This document shows, one piece after another, positions 51,240 through 60,563 of a DNA stretch of 64,000 nucleotides (positions are counted from its first letter, which is position 1; each line of letters begins with the position of its first letter). The stretch covers positions 158,529 through 222,528 of the forward strand of contig NZ_CP014600.1 in assembly GCF_001687105.1 (NCBI RefSeq). Direction: 5' to 3'. The position numbers and the translations under genes were made by a program. Below the pieces are notes generated by a model. That model saw only the letters and a list, made by a program, of their open reading frames with translations. It made no database searches and had not been told where the DNA came from. Origin of the DNA: Salipiger sp. CCB-MM3. GTDB taxonomy: Bacteria; Pseudomonadota; Alphaproteobacteria; Rhodobacterales; Rhodobacteraceae.

Positions 51240-52184
51240 TCACCCTGACCGCAACATCCACGACCGCCGTTCCATGCGGGACGGAAGCTCGGAGGTATAG
51301 CTGCGAAAGGCGTTCTGAAACTCCGAAACGAACTCCTTCAAAAGCACATTGTCCTCGGCTTTCTGAAGGTAGACCACGGAAAACTCGACGCGGATCACGT
51401 CGCGCAGCAGGCGAAACTCTATGCCCTCGTTCCAGTAGATCGCGGCAGTGATCGGATCGACGATCGAAAGCCCGTGACCGGCCCCGACCATCGAGCAGGC
51501 CGCCATCGACAAATGCGCCTCTCTGCCGAACCGACGCTCGACGCCCGCCGATTGAAAGAAGCGGTCGATCTCATAGCGGAACTGTGTCGCGCGCGGCAAG
51601 GAGATGAAGTCTTCGTCGGCGAAATCCGCCGCCCCGAGCACGTCCTTTTGCAGCAGGTGGTGGCCCTCGGGCAGCACCGCCAAGGCGTCGATCCCCGCGA
51701 GCGGAACCCGTTTCAGGTTCGGATGCGAGAACGGCCAGTCGACCAGCCCCACATCAACCTGCCCACGCTCGACCCATTCGATGATCGCATCCGATGAGGT
51801 CGCCATAAGCGGCACGTCGGTCTCGGGACGCGCGCCGGTGAAGGCGCCGATGAAATCGGGCAGGATCGAGAGATACAGCGACGGCATCGAGGCGACACGA
51901 AGACGTCCGCCGCGCCGGTTGCTCATGTTACGCACCGCCTGCGCGATCTGGTCGAGCCCGTGATAGTGCCGCTCGACCTCCTTAAAGAGCTTGGCCGCAT
52001 CGGCGGTGGGCCGCAGCGTCCCGCCGCGCTTGCGCAGGAACAAAGTCAGCCCCGTCGAGTCCTCAAGATCGCGGATCTGACGGCTCACCGCAGGCTGGGT
52101 CAGACGCAGCATCTGGGCCGCCGAGTTGACCCCTCCGGTGAGCATAACGGCGCGGAATGCAGCAATTTGCTTCGATGTAGGCAA
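51240..52184 (-). CDS. LysR-type transcriptional regulator
   Basis: 314 residues from TTG 52184 (AAGGA seven bases upstream; no ATG gives an intact HTH). HTH SAAQMLRLTQPAVSRQIRDLE (about 21-41), then a substrate-binding domain with RLRVASMPSLYLSILPDFI. Divergent from the ABC/SHMT-like/monooxygenase operon, with 160 bases between starts, so it probably controls that operon in response to its substrate. Confidence 0.87.
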   Translation of the reverse strand: MPTSKQIAAFRAVMLTGGVNSAAQMLRLTQPAVSRQIRDLEDSTGLTLFLRKRGGTLRPTADAAKLFKEVERHYHGLDQIAQAVRNMSNRRGGRLRVASMPSLYLSILPDFIGAFTGARPETDVPLMATSSDAIIEWVERGQVDVGLVDWPFSHPNLKRVPLAGIDALAVLPEGHHLLQKDVLGAADFADEDFISLPRATQFRYEIDRFFQSAGVERRFGREAHLSMAACSMVGAGHGLSIVDPITAAIYWNEGIEFRLLRDVIRVEFSVVYLQKAEDNVLLKEFVSEFQNAFRSYTSELPSRMERRSWMLRSG

Positions 52185-52344
52185 GACCGGTCCTTTGGAT
52201 CAAAATGCAGGCAAAAGTGATAACATATATTCATAACTTAGGTAACCGAACTCATTTGATCTCGTAAATCCGAAAGATGCAGGCTGTGAGAAAATTATAA
52301 CCGAACCAGGATCATAGACCGATCCGCTCACAGGGAGCTCATCA

Positions 52345-53385
52345 ATGAGACATTTCGGCAAAACCCTCTCCGCCAGCCTCGCGCTGGTCACAATGGCCGG
52401 TGCGGCGCTGGCGCAGGACGACGTGCTTTACGTCGCCGGCCCCGGCGGTTCGATCGAACAGGCGCTGCGCGACACGGTCTTCCCGGCCTTCACCGAAGAA
52501 ACCGGACTGCGGGTCGAATATGTCGCCGGCAACTCGACCGACACGCTGGCCAAGCTGCAGGCGCAGGCGGGCAATCAGCAGATCGACGTGGCGATGATCG
52601 ACGATGGCCCGATGGCGCAGGCCGTCGCGCTGGGGTTCTGCCGCGATCTCGACCTTGGTGACATCAAGGACGACATCTACGACATCGCGCTGTTTCCCGA
52701 CGGCAAGTCGGTGGCCTACGGGCTGCTTGGCTCGGGCATCGTCTACAACGAAGAGTATTTCGCCGATCAAGGCTGGGACGCGCCGACCTCGCTCGAGGAT
52801 CTGACCGACGAGAAATACGCTGGCAAGCTGGTCATCCCGCCGCTCAACAACACCTATGGTGTGCTGACGCTGGTGCAGGTCGCCAAGATGCGTGGCGGCT
52901 CCGAGACCGACATCGAGCCGGGGTTTGCAACCTTCACCGATGAGATCGCGCCGAACGTGCTGGCCTTCGAGCCGTCGCCGGGCAAGATGACCGAGCTTCT
53001 GCAAAGCGGTCAGGCCGTGGTGGCGATCTGGGGATCGAGCCGTGCCAAAGCACTGGCCGACACTGGCTTCCCGGCAGCCTTCGTCTATCCCAAAGAAGGT
53101 GGCGCGGTGATCGGCACCGGCATTTGCCCGGTCGCAGGCGGCGCCGAAAAGCCCGAAGCCCTGACCTTCATCGACCGGATCCTCGAGCCGGAAATGCAGG
53201 TCGCCATCGCCAAGACATCGGGCCTCGCGCCGGTGAACCGCAAAGCGGAACTGGCGCCGGAATTCCAGGTCGGCATGCCCTACGGCGAAGAGCAGATCAA
53301 TCAGCTGGTCACCGTCGATTGGCCGACGATCAACGAGAAACGCGCCGAGTGGAACGCCCGCTGGACGCGCGAAGTCGAGCGCTGA
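52345..53385 (+). CDS. ABC transporter substrate-binding protein (PotD/spermidine-putrescine type)
   Basis: 346 residues with a Sec signal peptide (ASLALVTMAGAALA). Two-lobed binding protein: DVLYVAGPGGSIEQALRDTVFPAFTEE at the start and VAIWGSSRAKALADTG, with DWPTINEKRAEWNARWTREVE near the end. Belongs to the polyamine/iron-type binding proteins (SBP_bac_6/8). CAGGGAG precedes ATG 52345. First gene of the operon; followed by two hairpins. Confidence 0.88.
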   Translation: MRHFGKTLSASLALVTMAGAALAQDDVLYVAGPGGSIEQALRDTVFPAFTEETGLRVEYVAGNSTDTLAKLQAQAGNQQIDVAMIDDGPMAQAVALGFCRDLDLGDIKDDIYDIALFPDGKSVAYGLLGSGIVYNEEYFADQGWDAPTSLEDLTDEKYAGKLVIPPLNNTYGVLTLVQVAKMRGGSETDIEPGFATFTDEIAPNVLAFEPSPGKMTELLQSGQAVVAIWGSSRAKALADTGFPAAFVYPKEGGAVIGTGICPVAGGAEKPEALTFIDRILEPEMQVAIAKTSGLAPVNRKAELAPEFQVGMPYGEEQINQLVTVDWPTINEKRAEWNARWTREVER

Positions 53386-53404
53386 GCCCCGCGCCAATAC
53401 CCAA

Positions 53405-53428
53405 GGCTGGCACCCTCTAGTGCCAGCC
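53405..53428 (+). terminator. Hairpin 1 after the binding-protein gene
   Basis: Arms GGCTGGCAC (53405-53413) and GTGCCAGCC (53420-53428), no T-run. With the next hairpin it probably protects the upstream message or partly stops transcription, giving more binding protein than transporter. Confidence 0.6.
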
Positions 53429-53446
53429 CTCCAGACCTGACAGCGA

Positions 53447-53468
53447 CCGGAGGCGTTCGCGCCTCCGG
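53447..53468 (+). terminator. Hairpin 2 after the binding-protein gene (UUCG loop)
   Basis: Arms CCGGAGGCG and CGCCTCCGG around a TTCG loop, a very stable tetraloop hairpin, 28 bases before the start of the SHMT-like gene. Confidence 0.6.
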
Positions 53469-53495
53469 ACTCCACGTTCCTTTCCAGGCAATTTC

Positions 53496-54827
53496 ATGAC
53501 TACCTCTCCCTCCCTCGCCGCCTCCGATCTCTCGGGCTACTTCGAAGATCCCTGCGCACGCACAGACCCCGAGCTTCACGCGCTCATTGCCGGTGAATGC
53601 GATCGTCAGAGCCACAGCGTCGAGCTTGTCGCCTCCGAGAATTTCGTCTCCCGCGCGGTTCTTGACGCGCAGGGGTCGATCTTTTGCAACAAGACCGTCA
53701 CCGGCGCCCCCGGGGCACGCTTTCACGCTGGCGCCGATTTCGCCGACGCTCTGGAACGGCTGGCCATGGCGCGCGCCTGCGAGGCGTTTGGCTGCTCCTT
53801 TGCCAACGTACAGCCGCATTCGGGCATTCAGGCCAATCTGGCGGTGTTCCGCGCCCTGCTGCAGCCGGGGGACAAGACCTTGGCTCTGGCCGGAGATGCC
53901 GGTGGTCACTTCAGCCACGGTGCGGACTCCAATCTCAGCGGCATGATGATCTCGGCGCATTTCTACGGGACCGACCGGGAGGGGCTGATCGACTATGAAG
54001 CGCTTGCGGCGCAGGCGCTGGAACTGCGGCCAAAGCTGATCGTCACCGGCGGCGCCGCCTACCCCCGCGCCATCGATTTCGCCCGGCTTCGCGGCATCGC
54101 CGACTCTGTTGGCGCGCTGCTGATGGCCGATATCGCGCATATCGCCGGTCTGGTCGCCGCAGGCATGCACCCCGACCCGTTCCCGCATTGCGATGTGGTG
54201 ACCACCACGACCTATAAGTCGCTGCGCGGCGCGCGCGGCGGGATCATTCTGACCAATACCCCCGAGATCGCCCGCGCCTTGGAGAAAGCCACCTCGCCCG
54301 GCGTGCAGGGCAGCCCGCTGCTGCATGCGGTCGCAGGCAAGGCCGCCTGCCTCGGCGAAGTCCTCACACCCGAGTTTCGCGATTATGGCCGCCGCGTTCT
54401 GGAGAACGCCCGCGCGTTGGCTACGGCGCTGAGCGCCGGGGGCACCGATGTGCTGTGCGGCGGCACCGATACGCCGCTGGTGATCGCCGACCTGCGGCGC
54501 CGTGGCCTGCACGGGCAGCCGCTGGTGGAAAGCCTCGATCGCGCGAACATCACCTGCAACCGCAGCGAGATTCCGCATGACGCCACGGACCCGGCGCTGA
54601 CCTCCGGGCTGCGCCTTGGCGTCTCCGCGATGACGACGCGCGGCCTCGGCACCGCCGAGATGGAGAAGATCGCCGGGTGGATCGGCCAGTTGCTCGATCT
54701 GCATCAGACAGGCGCGGACACCGGCGCGGCAGAGGCCGCCATCAACGCGGATTCGCGCGCGCTGATGGCCAAGTTTCCGCTCTACGCAGCGATGACCAGC
54801 ACCACCAAAACCAAGGGGGCCGCATGA
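53496..54827 (+). CDS. SHMT-like PLP enzyme with altered active site
   Basis: 443 residues, fold type I PLP enzyme of the glycine/serine hydroxymethyltransferase family: VELVASENF (42-50), DIAHIAGLVAAG (212-223) and the PLP Lys K241 in TTTTYKSLRGARGG. However the substrate loop that reads NKYxEGYPGxRYYGG in SHMT reads NKTVTGAPGARFHAG (65-79): the two Tyr, the catalytic Glu and the Tyr pair are all replaced. It probably acts on a different amino acid, perhaps a retro-aldol, racemase or related reaction. Coupled by ATGA to the ABC ATPase gene. Confidence 0.85.
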   Translation: MTTSPSLAASDLSGYFEDPCARTDPELHALIAGECDRQSHSVELVASENFVSRAVLDAQGSIFCNKTVTGAPGARFHAGADFADALERLAMARACEAFGCSFANVQPHSGIQANLAVFRALLQPGDKTLALAGDAGGHFSHGADSNLSGMMISAHFYGTDREGLIDYEALAAQALELRPKLIVTGGAAYPRAIDFARLRGIADSVGALLMADIAHIAGLVAAGMHPDPFPHCDVVTTTTYKSLRGARGGIILTNTPEIARALEKATSPGVQGSPLLHAVAGKAACLGEVLTPEFRDYGRRVLENARALATALSAGGTDVLCGGTDTPLVIADLRRRGLHGQPLVESLDRANITCNRSEIPHDATDPALTSGLRLGVSAMTTRGLGTAEMEKIAGWIGQLLDLHQTGADTGAAEAAINADSRALMAKFPLYAAMTSTTKTKGAA

Positions 54828-55903
54828 GCTATCTCGCACTCGACGACCTTGCGAAATCCTTCGGTGATTTCAACGCCGTTCGTGGCACCAACCTCGAGAT
54901 CCGCGAAGGCGAGTTTCTCTCGCTGCTCGGCCCGTCCGGCTGCGGCAAGACCACCACGCTGCAGATGATCGCAGGGTTTCTTGCCCCGAGCCGCGGACGG
55001 GTGATGCTGCAGGGGCGCGACCTGACCCGCATGGAGCCGCATCGCCGCGGGCTGGGCATGGTGTTCCAGTCCTACGCGCTGTTCCCGCATATGACGGTGG
55101 CGGAAAACGTCGCCTTCGGCCTAGAGATGCGCCGCGTGCCCGCCGCCGAGCGCAGCCGCCGCGTCGCCGAAGTGCTTGAAATGGTTGGGCTGGGCGCTTT
55201 CGGCAACCGCTACCCGCGCCAGATGTCGGGGGGCCAGCAGCAGCGCGTGGCGCTGGCCCGCGCCATTGTCATCCGCCCGCCCGTCCTTTTGCTCGACGAG
55301 CCGCTGTCGAACCTCGATGCCAAGCTGCGCGAGCAGATGCAGGGCGAGCTTCTGACCATTCAGCGCGAGTTGGGAACGACGACCGTGTTGGTCACCCATG
55401 ACCAGCAAGAGGCCATGGCCCTTTCGGACCGCATGGTGGTGATGAACCATGGGGTCGTTGAACAGGTTGGCGCGCCCGAGGATCTGTACGGAAACCCTGC
55501 CAGCGATTTCGTGGCACAGTTCCTTGGCCGCATCAATCTGCTGCCTGGACAACTGAGCACTGGCGCCGAGGGTCCTGTGCTGACCATCGGCGATGCCCGC
55601 TGGACGCTGCCGCCGCAGCAGGTCGCGGTGCAGAGCGCCGGGCCGGTCGCGGCGCGCATCCGCCCCGAGAACCTGCGGCTTGGCGCCGAGGGCATTCCCG
55701 GCGTCATCGCCCGGCGCACCTTTCAGGGCGCCTATTGGGTCTGCGAGATCACGCTGCCCCAGACCGGCAAGACCGGCAGCGGACACAGCCAGACGATCAG
55801 CGTGATCCATCCCAATGGCGGCGGCCCCTGCCCGAAACAGGGCGAAAGCGTTCGGCTCGTCGCAAATGCCTCGGACCTCTACGTCGTGGAGGCGACCGCA
55901 TGA
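54824..55903 (+). CDS. ABC transporter ATP-binding protein (PotA type)
   Basis: 359 residues from ATG 54824, overlapping the preceding stop. Walker [10 protein letters not shown], signature [14 protein letters not shown], Walker [14 protein letters not shown]-loop [10 protein letters not shown], and a C-terminal TOBE domain of the MalK/PotA kind. Energises the importer formed with the two permeases that follow. Confidence 0.92.
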   Translation: MSYLALDDLAKSFGDFNAVRGTNLEIREGEFLSLLGPSGCGKTTTLQMIAGFLAPSRGRVMLQGRDLTRMEPHRRGLGMVFQSYALFPHMTVAENVAFGLEMRRVPAAERSRRVAEVLEMVGLGAFGNRYPRQMSGGQQQRVALARAIVIRPPVLLLDEPLSNLDAKLREQMQGELLTIQRELGTTTVLVTHDQQEAMALSDRMVVMNHGVVEQVGAPEDLYGNPASDFVAQFLGRINLLPGQLSTGAEGPVLTIGDARWTLPPQQVAVQSAGPVAARIRPENLRLGAEGIPGVIARRTFQGAYWVCEITLPQTGKTGSGHSQTISVIHPNGGGPCPKQGESVRLVANASDLYVVEATA

Positions 55904-56862
55904 GTTCGGACCCGCATGCTGCCCCGATCTCGGAAAGCTGGACGGGACGCCTGCGCAGCCGCCTGACCGGACGTGGGCGCGCCGCCGGGCGCGCCTCCGG
56001 GCGCGCTTCCGAGGGTGCGGTGCCATGGGGCTGGGTCGGCCCATCGCTGGCGCTCTTCGCCGCGGCGCTGGTGATCCCGTTGATCATGACGCTGCTGCTC
56101 ACCTTCTACAATTGGGCACCGATGGAGGGCATCACGCCGGGCTTCCACCTCGCCAACTGGCGCGAGGTGCTGTCTGACGAATACTTCATCGAGGTGTTTC
56201 TGCGCACCCTGCGCTTTGCCGCCCTGTCGAGCCTGATCTGTCTGGTCTTCGGCCTGCCGGAAGCGATCATCATCAGCCGCATGAGCCGGCGCTGGCGGCG
56301 CCTGTGCCTGCTGGTCATCCTCGGGCCGTTGCTGGTTTCGGTGGTGGTCCGCACGCTGGGCTGGACGCTGCTGTTTGGCGGCACCAACGGCATCATCAAC
56401 CAACTGCTGATCTGGCTCGGGCTGATCAAATACCCGCTGCCGTTCATGTTCACCGAGACCGGCACGGTGATCGCGCTGGCGCATGTGATGATGCCCTTCA
56501 TGGTGCTGGCGATCTCGGCGTCGCTGCAGCGCATTCAGCCGCAGGTCGAGGATGCCGCCGCCTCGCTCGGAGCGCCGCCACGGGTGGTGATGCGCAGGAT
56601 CGTGCTGCCGCAGATCATGCCCGGGCTGCTGTCGGGAACAACCATCGTCTTCGCGATGGCGGCAAGCTCTTTCGCAACCCCGTCGATCATTGGCGGGCGC
56701 CGGCTCAAGGTCGCCTCGACCCTCATCCATGACGAGTTCACCAACACGCTCAACTGGCCGCTTGGCGCGGTGGTGGCGGTGCTGCTGCTGATCTCGCTCG
56801 TCACGATCATCGTCGCCTCCAACCGTCTGGTCGAGCGGCGCTATGCGGAGACTTTCAAATGA
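55900..56862 (+). CDS. ABC transporter permease (PotB type)
   Basis: 320 residues from ATG 55900 (ATGA overlap). A basic cytoplasmic N-terminus of about 45 residues (RLTGRGRAAGRASGRAS) is unusual for PotB. About six helices follow, with the EAA loop EDAAASLGAPPRVVMRRIVLP that contacts the ATPase. Confidence 0.9.
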   Translation: MSSDPHAAPISESWTGRLRSRLTGRGRAAGRASGRASEGAVPWGWVGPSLALFAAALVIPLIMTLLLTFYNWAPMEGITPGFHLANWREVLSDEYFIEVFLRTLRFAALSSLICLVFGLPEAIIISRMSRRWRRLCLLVILGPLLVSVVVRTLGWTLLFGGTNGIINQLLIWLGLIKYPLPFMFTETGTVIALAHVMMPFMVLAISASLQRIQPQVEDAAASLGAPPRVVMRRIVLPQIMPGLLSGTTIVFAMAASSFATPSIIGGRRLKVASTLIHDEFTNTLNWPLGAVVAVLLLISLVTIIVASNRLVERRYAETFK

Positions 56863-57671
56863 GACGCCACAACGGAGTTCTCGCGATCCTGTTCCACATC
56901 CTGTTCGTGGCCTTCATGCTGGGTCCGATCCTCGTGGTCTGCGCCGTCGCCTTCACCCCCAACGGCTATTTGTCCTTCCCGACCAGCGGCCTGTCGCTGC
57001 GCTGGTTCAAGCAGATCGCCGAATACCCCGAGTTCTTTCGGGCGGCGAAGACCTCATTGCTGCTCGGGACGCTCTCCTCGACGCTGGCCCTGGCGCTGGC
57101 GACCCCGGCGGCGCTTGGCATCGCGCGCCACCGCTTCCCCGGCAGAGGCACGTTCAGCGCGCTGTTCATGTCGCCGCTGATGATCCCTCAGGTGGTGCTT
57201 GGCGTCGCGCTGCTGCGTTTCTTCAATCAGGTTGGGCTGGCGGGCACGTTCGGCGGGCTGGTGCTGGCGCATATCATCATCATCTTTCCCTTCACCCTGC
57301 GCCTGACGCTGGCCTCTGCCATTGGCATGGACCCGCGGCTGGAACAGGCGGCAACCTCGCTGGGCGCGCCGCGGCACGTGGTGTTCCGCCGCGTGGTGCT
57401 GCCGATGGTGCTGCCGGGAATGGTGTCGGGATGGATCCTCGCCTTCATCCAATCCTTCGATGAGGTGACGATGACCGTGTTCATCGCGACGCCGGGAACC
57501 GAGACGCTGCCGGTGCGCATGTTCGCCTATATCACCGACAACATCGATCCGCTGGTCACTTCCGTCTCGGCCTGCGTGATCGCGGTGACCGCCGTGCTGA
57601 TGGTGATCGCGGACCGGTTGTTCGGGCTCGATGCGATCTTGCTCGGCGATCCTGACGCCCGCCGCAAATGA
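56859..57671 (+). CDS. ABC transporter permease (PotC type)
   Basis: 270 residues, six helices, EAA loop EQAATSLGAPRHVVFRRVVLP. Overlaps the first permease by ATGA. Second half of the heterodimeric membrane channel. Confidence 0.9.
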   Translation: MRRHNGVLAILFHILFVAFMLGPILVVCAVAFTPNGYLSFPTSGLSLRWFKQIAEYPEFFRAAKTSLLLGTLSSTLALALATPAALGIARHRFPGRGTFSALFMSPLMIPQVVLGVALLRFFNQVGLAGTFGGLVLAHIIIIFPFTLRLTLASAIGMDPRLEQAATSLGAPRHVVFRRVVLPMVLPGMVSGWILAFIQSFDEVTMTVFIATPGTETLPVRMFAYITDNIDPLVTSVSACVIAVTAVLMVIADRLFGLDAILLGDPDARRK

Positions 57672-57745
57672 CCCCCCAAAAGGCCACAGCGCGCGCTTCG
57701 GCGCGGGCTGGGACAGAACGAAGCCCCAAAATTCACGAGGAAAAG

Positions 57746-59125
57746 ATGACCTCTCCACGCAAGATGAAACTCGGCCTTTCGCTCCGCTACATGGGCTATC
57801 ACATGGCAGCATGGCGCCTGCCCGACACGCCCGCCGACGGCGCGACGCATTTCGAGTATTTCCTCGAAAGCGCGCGCAAGGCCGAAGCCGCCTGTTTCGA
57901 CACGATCTTCTTTGCCGATGGTCTGGCAGTGCGCGGCACCGACAAACCCGCCGGGGCGCTGTGCCGCGACATGAAGAACGTCGAGCTTGAGCCGCTGACG
58001 CTGCTCTCTGCCATCGCCGCCTGCACAAAGCATATCGGCCTCGTGGCGACCGCCTCGACCTCCTACAACGAGCCCTACCATATCGCCCGCAAATACGCCT
58101 CGCTCGACCACATCTCGGGCGGCCGCGCGGGCTGGAACGTCGTCACCTCTTGGTCGCAGCAGGAGGCGCATAACTTCAACCGCGACGAGCATCTGAGCTA
58201 CGACGAGCGCTACGAGCGCGCCGAGGAATTCGTCAATGTCGTCTCTGGCCTCTGGGACAGCTGGGATGAGGATGCCTTCATTCGCGACAAGGACAGCGGC
58301 ATTTTCTACGACGAGGCAGGCCGCCATGTGCTCGACCATCAAGGCCGGTTCTTCAAGGTGCGCGGGCCGCTGACGTCCGAGCGCACGCCGCAGGGCCGAC
58401 CGCTGATTTTCCAAGCGGGCGCCTCCGAGTCTGGTCGGCGTCTCGGCGCTCGGGTCGCGGATGTGGTCTATGCCAACAGCCTGACCTTCGAGGACGCCAA
58501 GGCCTATTACGACGACATGAAAAAGCGCGTCGCCGCTTTCGGGCGCAAGCCGTCCGATCTGGCGGTCATGCCGGGCATCACGCTCTATATCGGGCGCACG
58601 CAGGAAGAGGCGCAGGCGAAGTTCGACGCGCTGCAGGAGCTGATTGATCCGGTGATCGGCCTCGGCGTGCTCTACCCGTTCTTTGGCGATCTGTCGCAGC
58701 ACGACCCGGACGGCCCGGTCCCGGCCCCTTCGGCCAATGCCACGGTGCGCTCGATGGCCGACAACCTCTACAACCTTGCTCAGAGCCAGGGCCTCAGCAT
58801 CCGCCAGCTTTATCAGCATGCCGCCTCGGCCAATTCCCAGCGATTCCTGATCGGCACCCCCGAAAGCATCGCGGATGACCTGCAGCACTGGGTGGAAAAC
58901 GGTGCCGCCGACGGTTTCAACATCTGCCCCGCCGCGATGCCCAGCGGTCTTGATGATTTCGTCGAATTGCTGCTGCCCGAACTGCGCCGACGCGACCTCG
59001 TCCGCACCGAGTACGAGCAGGCAACGCTGCGCGGCAACTTCGGGCTTTCGGCGCCCGAGACCGGGGACATCCGCGCCCGCGACTATCTGGCAAGCGCGCC
59101 TGAGCCCGAGAAGGTGATGGGCTGA
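57746..59125 (+). CDS. LLM-class flavin-dependent monooxygenase (NtaA/SnaA/DszA family)
   Basis: 459 residues from ATG 57746 (GAGGA upstream). Bacterial luciferase-like barrel with family hallmarks: FADGLAVRG near the N-terminus, ISGGRAGWNVVTSW (about 125-138), HNFNRDEHLSYDERYERAEEF, FQAGASESGR and a C-terminal FNICPAAMPSGLDDF. Members use FMNH2 and oxygen to cleave C-N or C-S bonds (nitrilotriacetate, EDTA, dibenzothiophene sulfone, alkyl sulfides). Last gene of the operon with a polyamine-type ABC importer and the SHMT-like enzyme, so it probably opens the imported compound. Confidence 0.9.
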   Translation: MTSPRKMKLGLSLRYMGYHMAAWRLPDTPADGATHFEYFLESARKAEAACFDTIFFADGLAVRGTDKPAGALCRDMKNVELEPLTLLSAIAACTKHIGLVATASTSYNEPYHIARKYASLDHISGGRAGWNVVTSWSQQEAHNFNRDEHLSYDERYERAEEFVNVVSGLWDSWDEDAFIRDKDSGIFYDEAGRHVLDHQGRFFKVRGPLTSERTPQGRPLIFQAGASESGRRLGARVADVVYANSLTFEDAKAYYDDMKKRVAAFGRKPSDLAVMPGITLYIGRTQEEAQAKFDALQELIDPVIGLGVLYPFFGDLSQHDPDGPVPAPSANATVRSMADNLYNLAQSQGLSIRQLYQHAASANSQRFLIGTPESIADDLQHWVENGAADGFNICPAAMPSGLDDFVELLLPELRRRDLVRTEYEQATLRGNFGLSAPETGDIRARDYLASAPEPEKVMG

Positions 59126-59131
59126 TCAGCA

Positions 59132-59156
59132 CCCCGCCACGCGCCGCGTGGCGGGG
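59132..59156 (+). terminator. Terminator of the ABC/monooxygenase operon
   Basis: Arms CCCCGCCACGC (59132-59142) and GCGTGGCGGGG (59146-59156) followed by CTGTTT, seven bases after the monooxygenase stop. Confidence 0.78.
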
Positions 59157-59525
59157 CTGTTTCACCATGGCTGTGTCGATCTTCGGGGGCGATCTCGCTG
59201 CCAGAGGTCTGGCACGGACATGATTGGGAGGTTTGCGGCCCTGCTCGGAGCTTTGCCGGGGGCCTCCACTGCGGCCCCATCAGGATGAAAGGATGACCTT
59301 TCATTTTGCATGAAACATGCATCATTTGCAGAACAGCTTTGCGGACGCGGGCATTGTGCTGCACTGCGGCATCTCCTAAATTTCCAGCACGGCGCAGAGA
59401 TGTGCCTTTGGAATTTGCCGGGCTCTCTCCTCCTCCCTGAGCCCTGCATTTTAGCGGCGGCCCCTCTCCTCCTCCCTGGGGTCGCCGCGCTCCCCCTCCC
59501 CCTCCCCCTTGCCAGCGACCAAGTA
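59157..59525. other. Intergenic stretch with pyrimidine-rich direct repeats
   Basis: No gene seen. CTCTCCTCCTCCCTG occurs twice (59425-59439 and 59464-59478), followed by three CTCCCC units up to about 59512. TGCATGAAACATGCA forms a small inverted repeat near 59308. Lies between the converging monooxygenase operon and glycosyltransferase gene. Confidence 0.5.
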
Positions 59526-60563
59526 TTAAAGCCCGTCCAGCACGCGCCCCATCACCGCTGCCGTATCGCGCCAGCGCGGCAGGGCGCGGCCGAGCGCGCG
59601 GGAACGGGCGGCAAGATCCTCGCGCGTGGCGGGCGAGGTGAGCAGCTGGCGCAGGTGCTCGGCGAAGGCCTCGGGATCATCGGGGGGCGCCAGCAGCGCC
59701 GCATCTCCGACCGTACCGGGCACTGCCCCGGCGGCACAGGTGACGATGGGCAGCCCATGGCAGAGCGCCTCGGCCAGCGCCATGCCGTAGCCCTCGTAAC
59801 GCGTGGCCAGCGCAAAGATCCGCGCGCTGCGATAGGCCTCGGCAAGCGCCGCATCGGGCAGTTCCCCGGCAAGCTCGACCCGCCCGCGCAGCTCCGTATC
59901 CTCGATCAGCGCGGCCAGATCGGCGGCATAATCTGCGCTATGGGTCTTGCCGACGATACGCGCGCTCCACGCAAGATCGGCGACCTGCGCCAGCGCCCGG
60001 ATCAGCACGTCATGCCCCTTGCGCGGCGTCAGCAGGCCGACCGAGAGGATGCGCGGCCCGGCCTCGACGCGCGGCAGATCGCGCGGCCCGTCATAGCCCG
60101 GCAGCGCCACGGTGATCCGCGCGGGATCGGCCCCGAGGTCTATGTAAGTCTGCCGCGTGTGCGGGCTGGTGACGACGATCTCTGCCGCCAGCGACAGGTT
60201 CGCCCGCTCCTGCGCCAGCAGCTGCCGCGCGAGATCGGCAGGCAGCCCCTGCTCCATGCCCATGGGATGATGCAGCATCGCCACCACCCGGCAGCGCAGC
60301 CGGGCCAGCGCCTCGGGGCGCATGGCGGCAAAGACCAGCCCGTCGAGGATCAGCGGCTGCTCGGGCGGCAGCGCCTCCAACGCGCCCGAGACCTCGCGGC
60401 GCAGCGCCGTGCCCTGCTCCGCCGCCGCCGCCCCTGCGGGCAGCGCGATATGGCGCAGCTCGCGGCCTGTCGCTTGCAATTCCTCCAGCAGGCGGCGCTC
60501 GTAGATGAAGCCGCCGGTCTTCTGGCGGTGATCGCCGGGGATGGCAAAGCTGCAGGGTCTCAT
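59526..60563 (-). CDS. Family-4 glycosyltransferase
   Basis: 345 residues from ATG 60563, overlapping the permease stop by ATGA. GT-B fold: N-terminal domain FAIPGDHRQKTGGFIYERRLL, C-terminal nucleotide-sugar domain with ILSVGLLTPRKGHDVLIRAL, and ATRYEGYGMALAEALCHGLPIV, the EX7E-type GT4 signature. Transfers a sugar with retention; acceptor unknown. It is the last gene of an ABC importer operon, an unexpected neighbour. Confidence 0.87.
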   Translation of the reverse strand: MRPCSFAIPGDHRQKTGGFIYERRLLEELQATGRELRHIALPAGAAAAEQGTALRREVSGALEALPPEQPLILDGLVFAAMRPEALARLRCRVVAMLHHPMGMEQGLPADLARQLLAQERANLSLAAEIVVTSPHTRQTYIDLGADPARITVALPGYDGPRDLPRVEAGPRILSVGLLTPRKGHDVLIRALAQVADLAWSARIVGKTHSADYAADLAALIEDTELRGRVELAGELPDAALAEAYRSARIFALATRYEGYGMALAEALCHGLPIVTCAAGAVPGTVGDAALLAPPDDPEAFAEHLRQLLTSPATREDLAARSRALGRALPRWRDTAAVMGRVLDGL

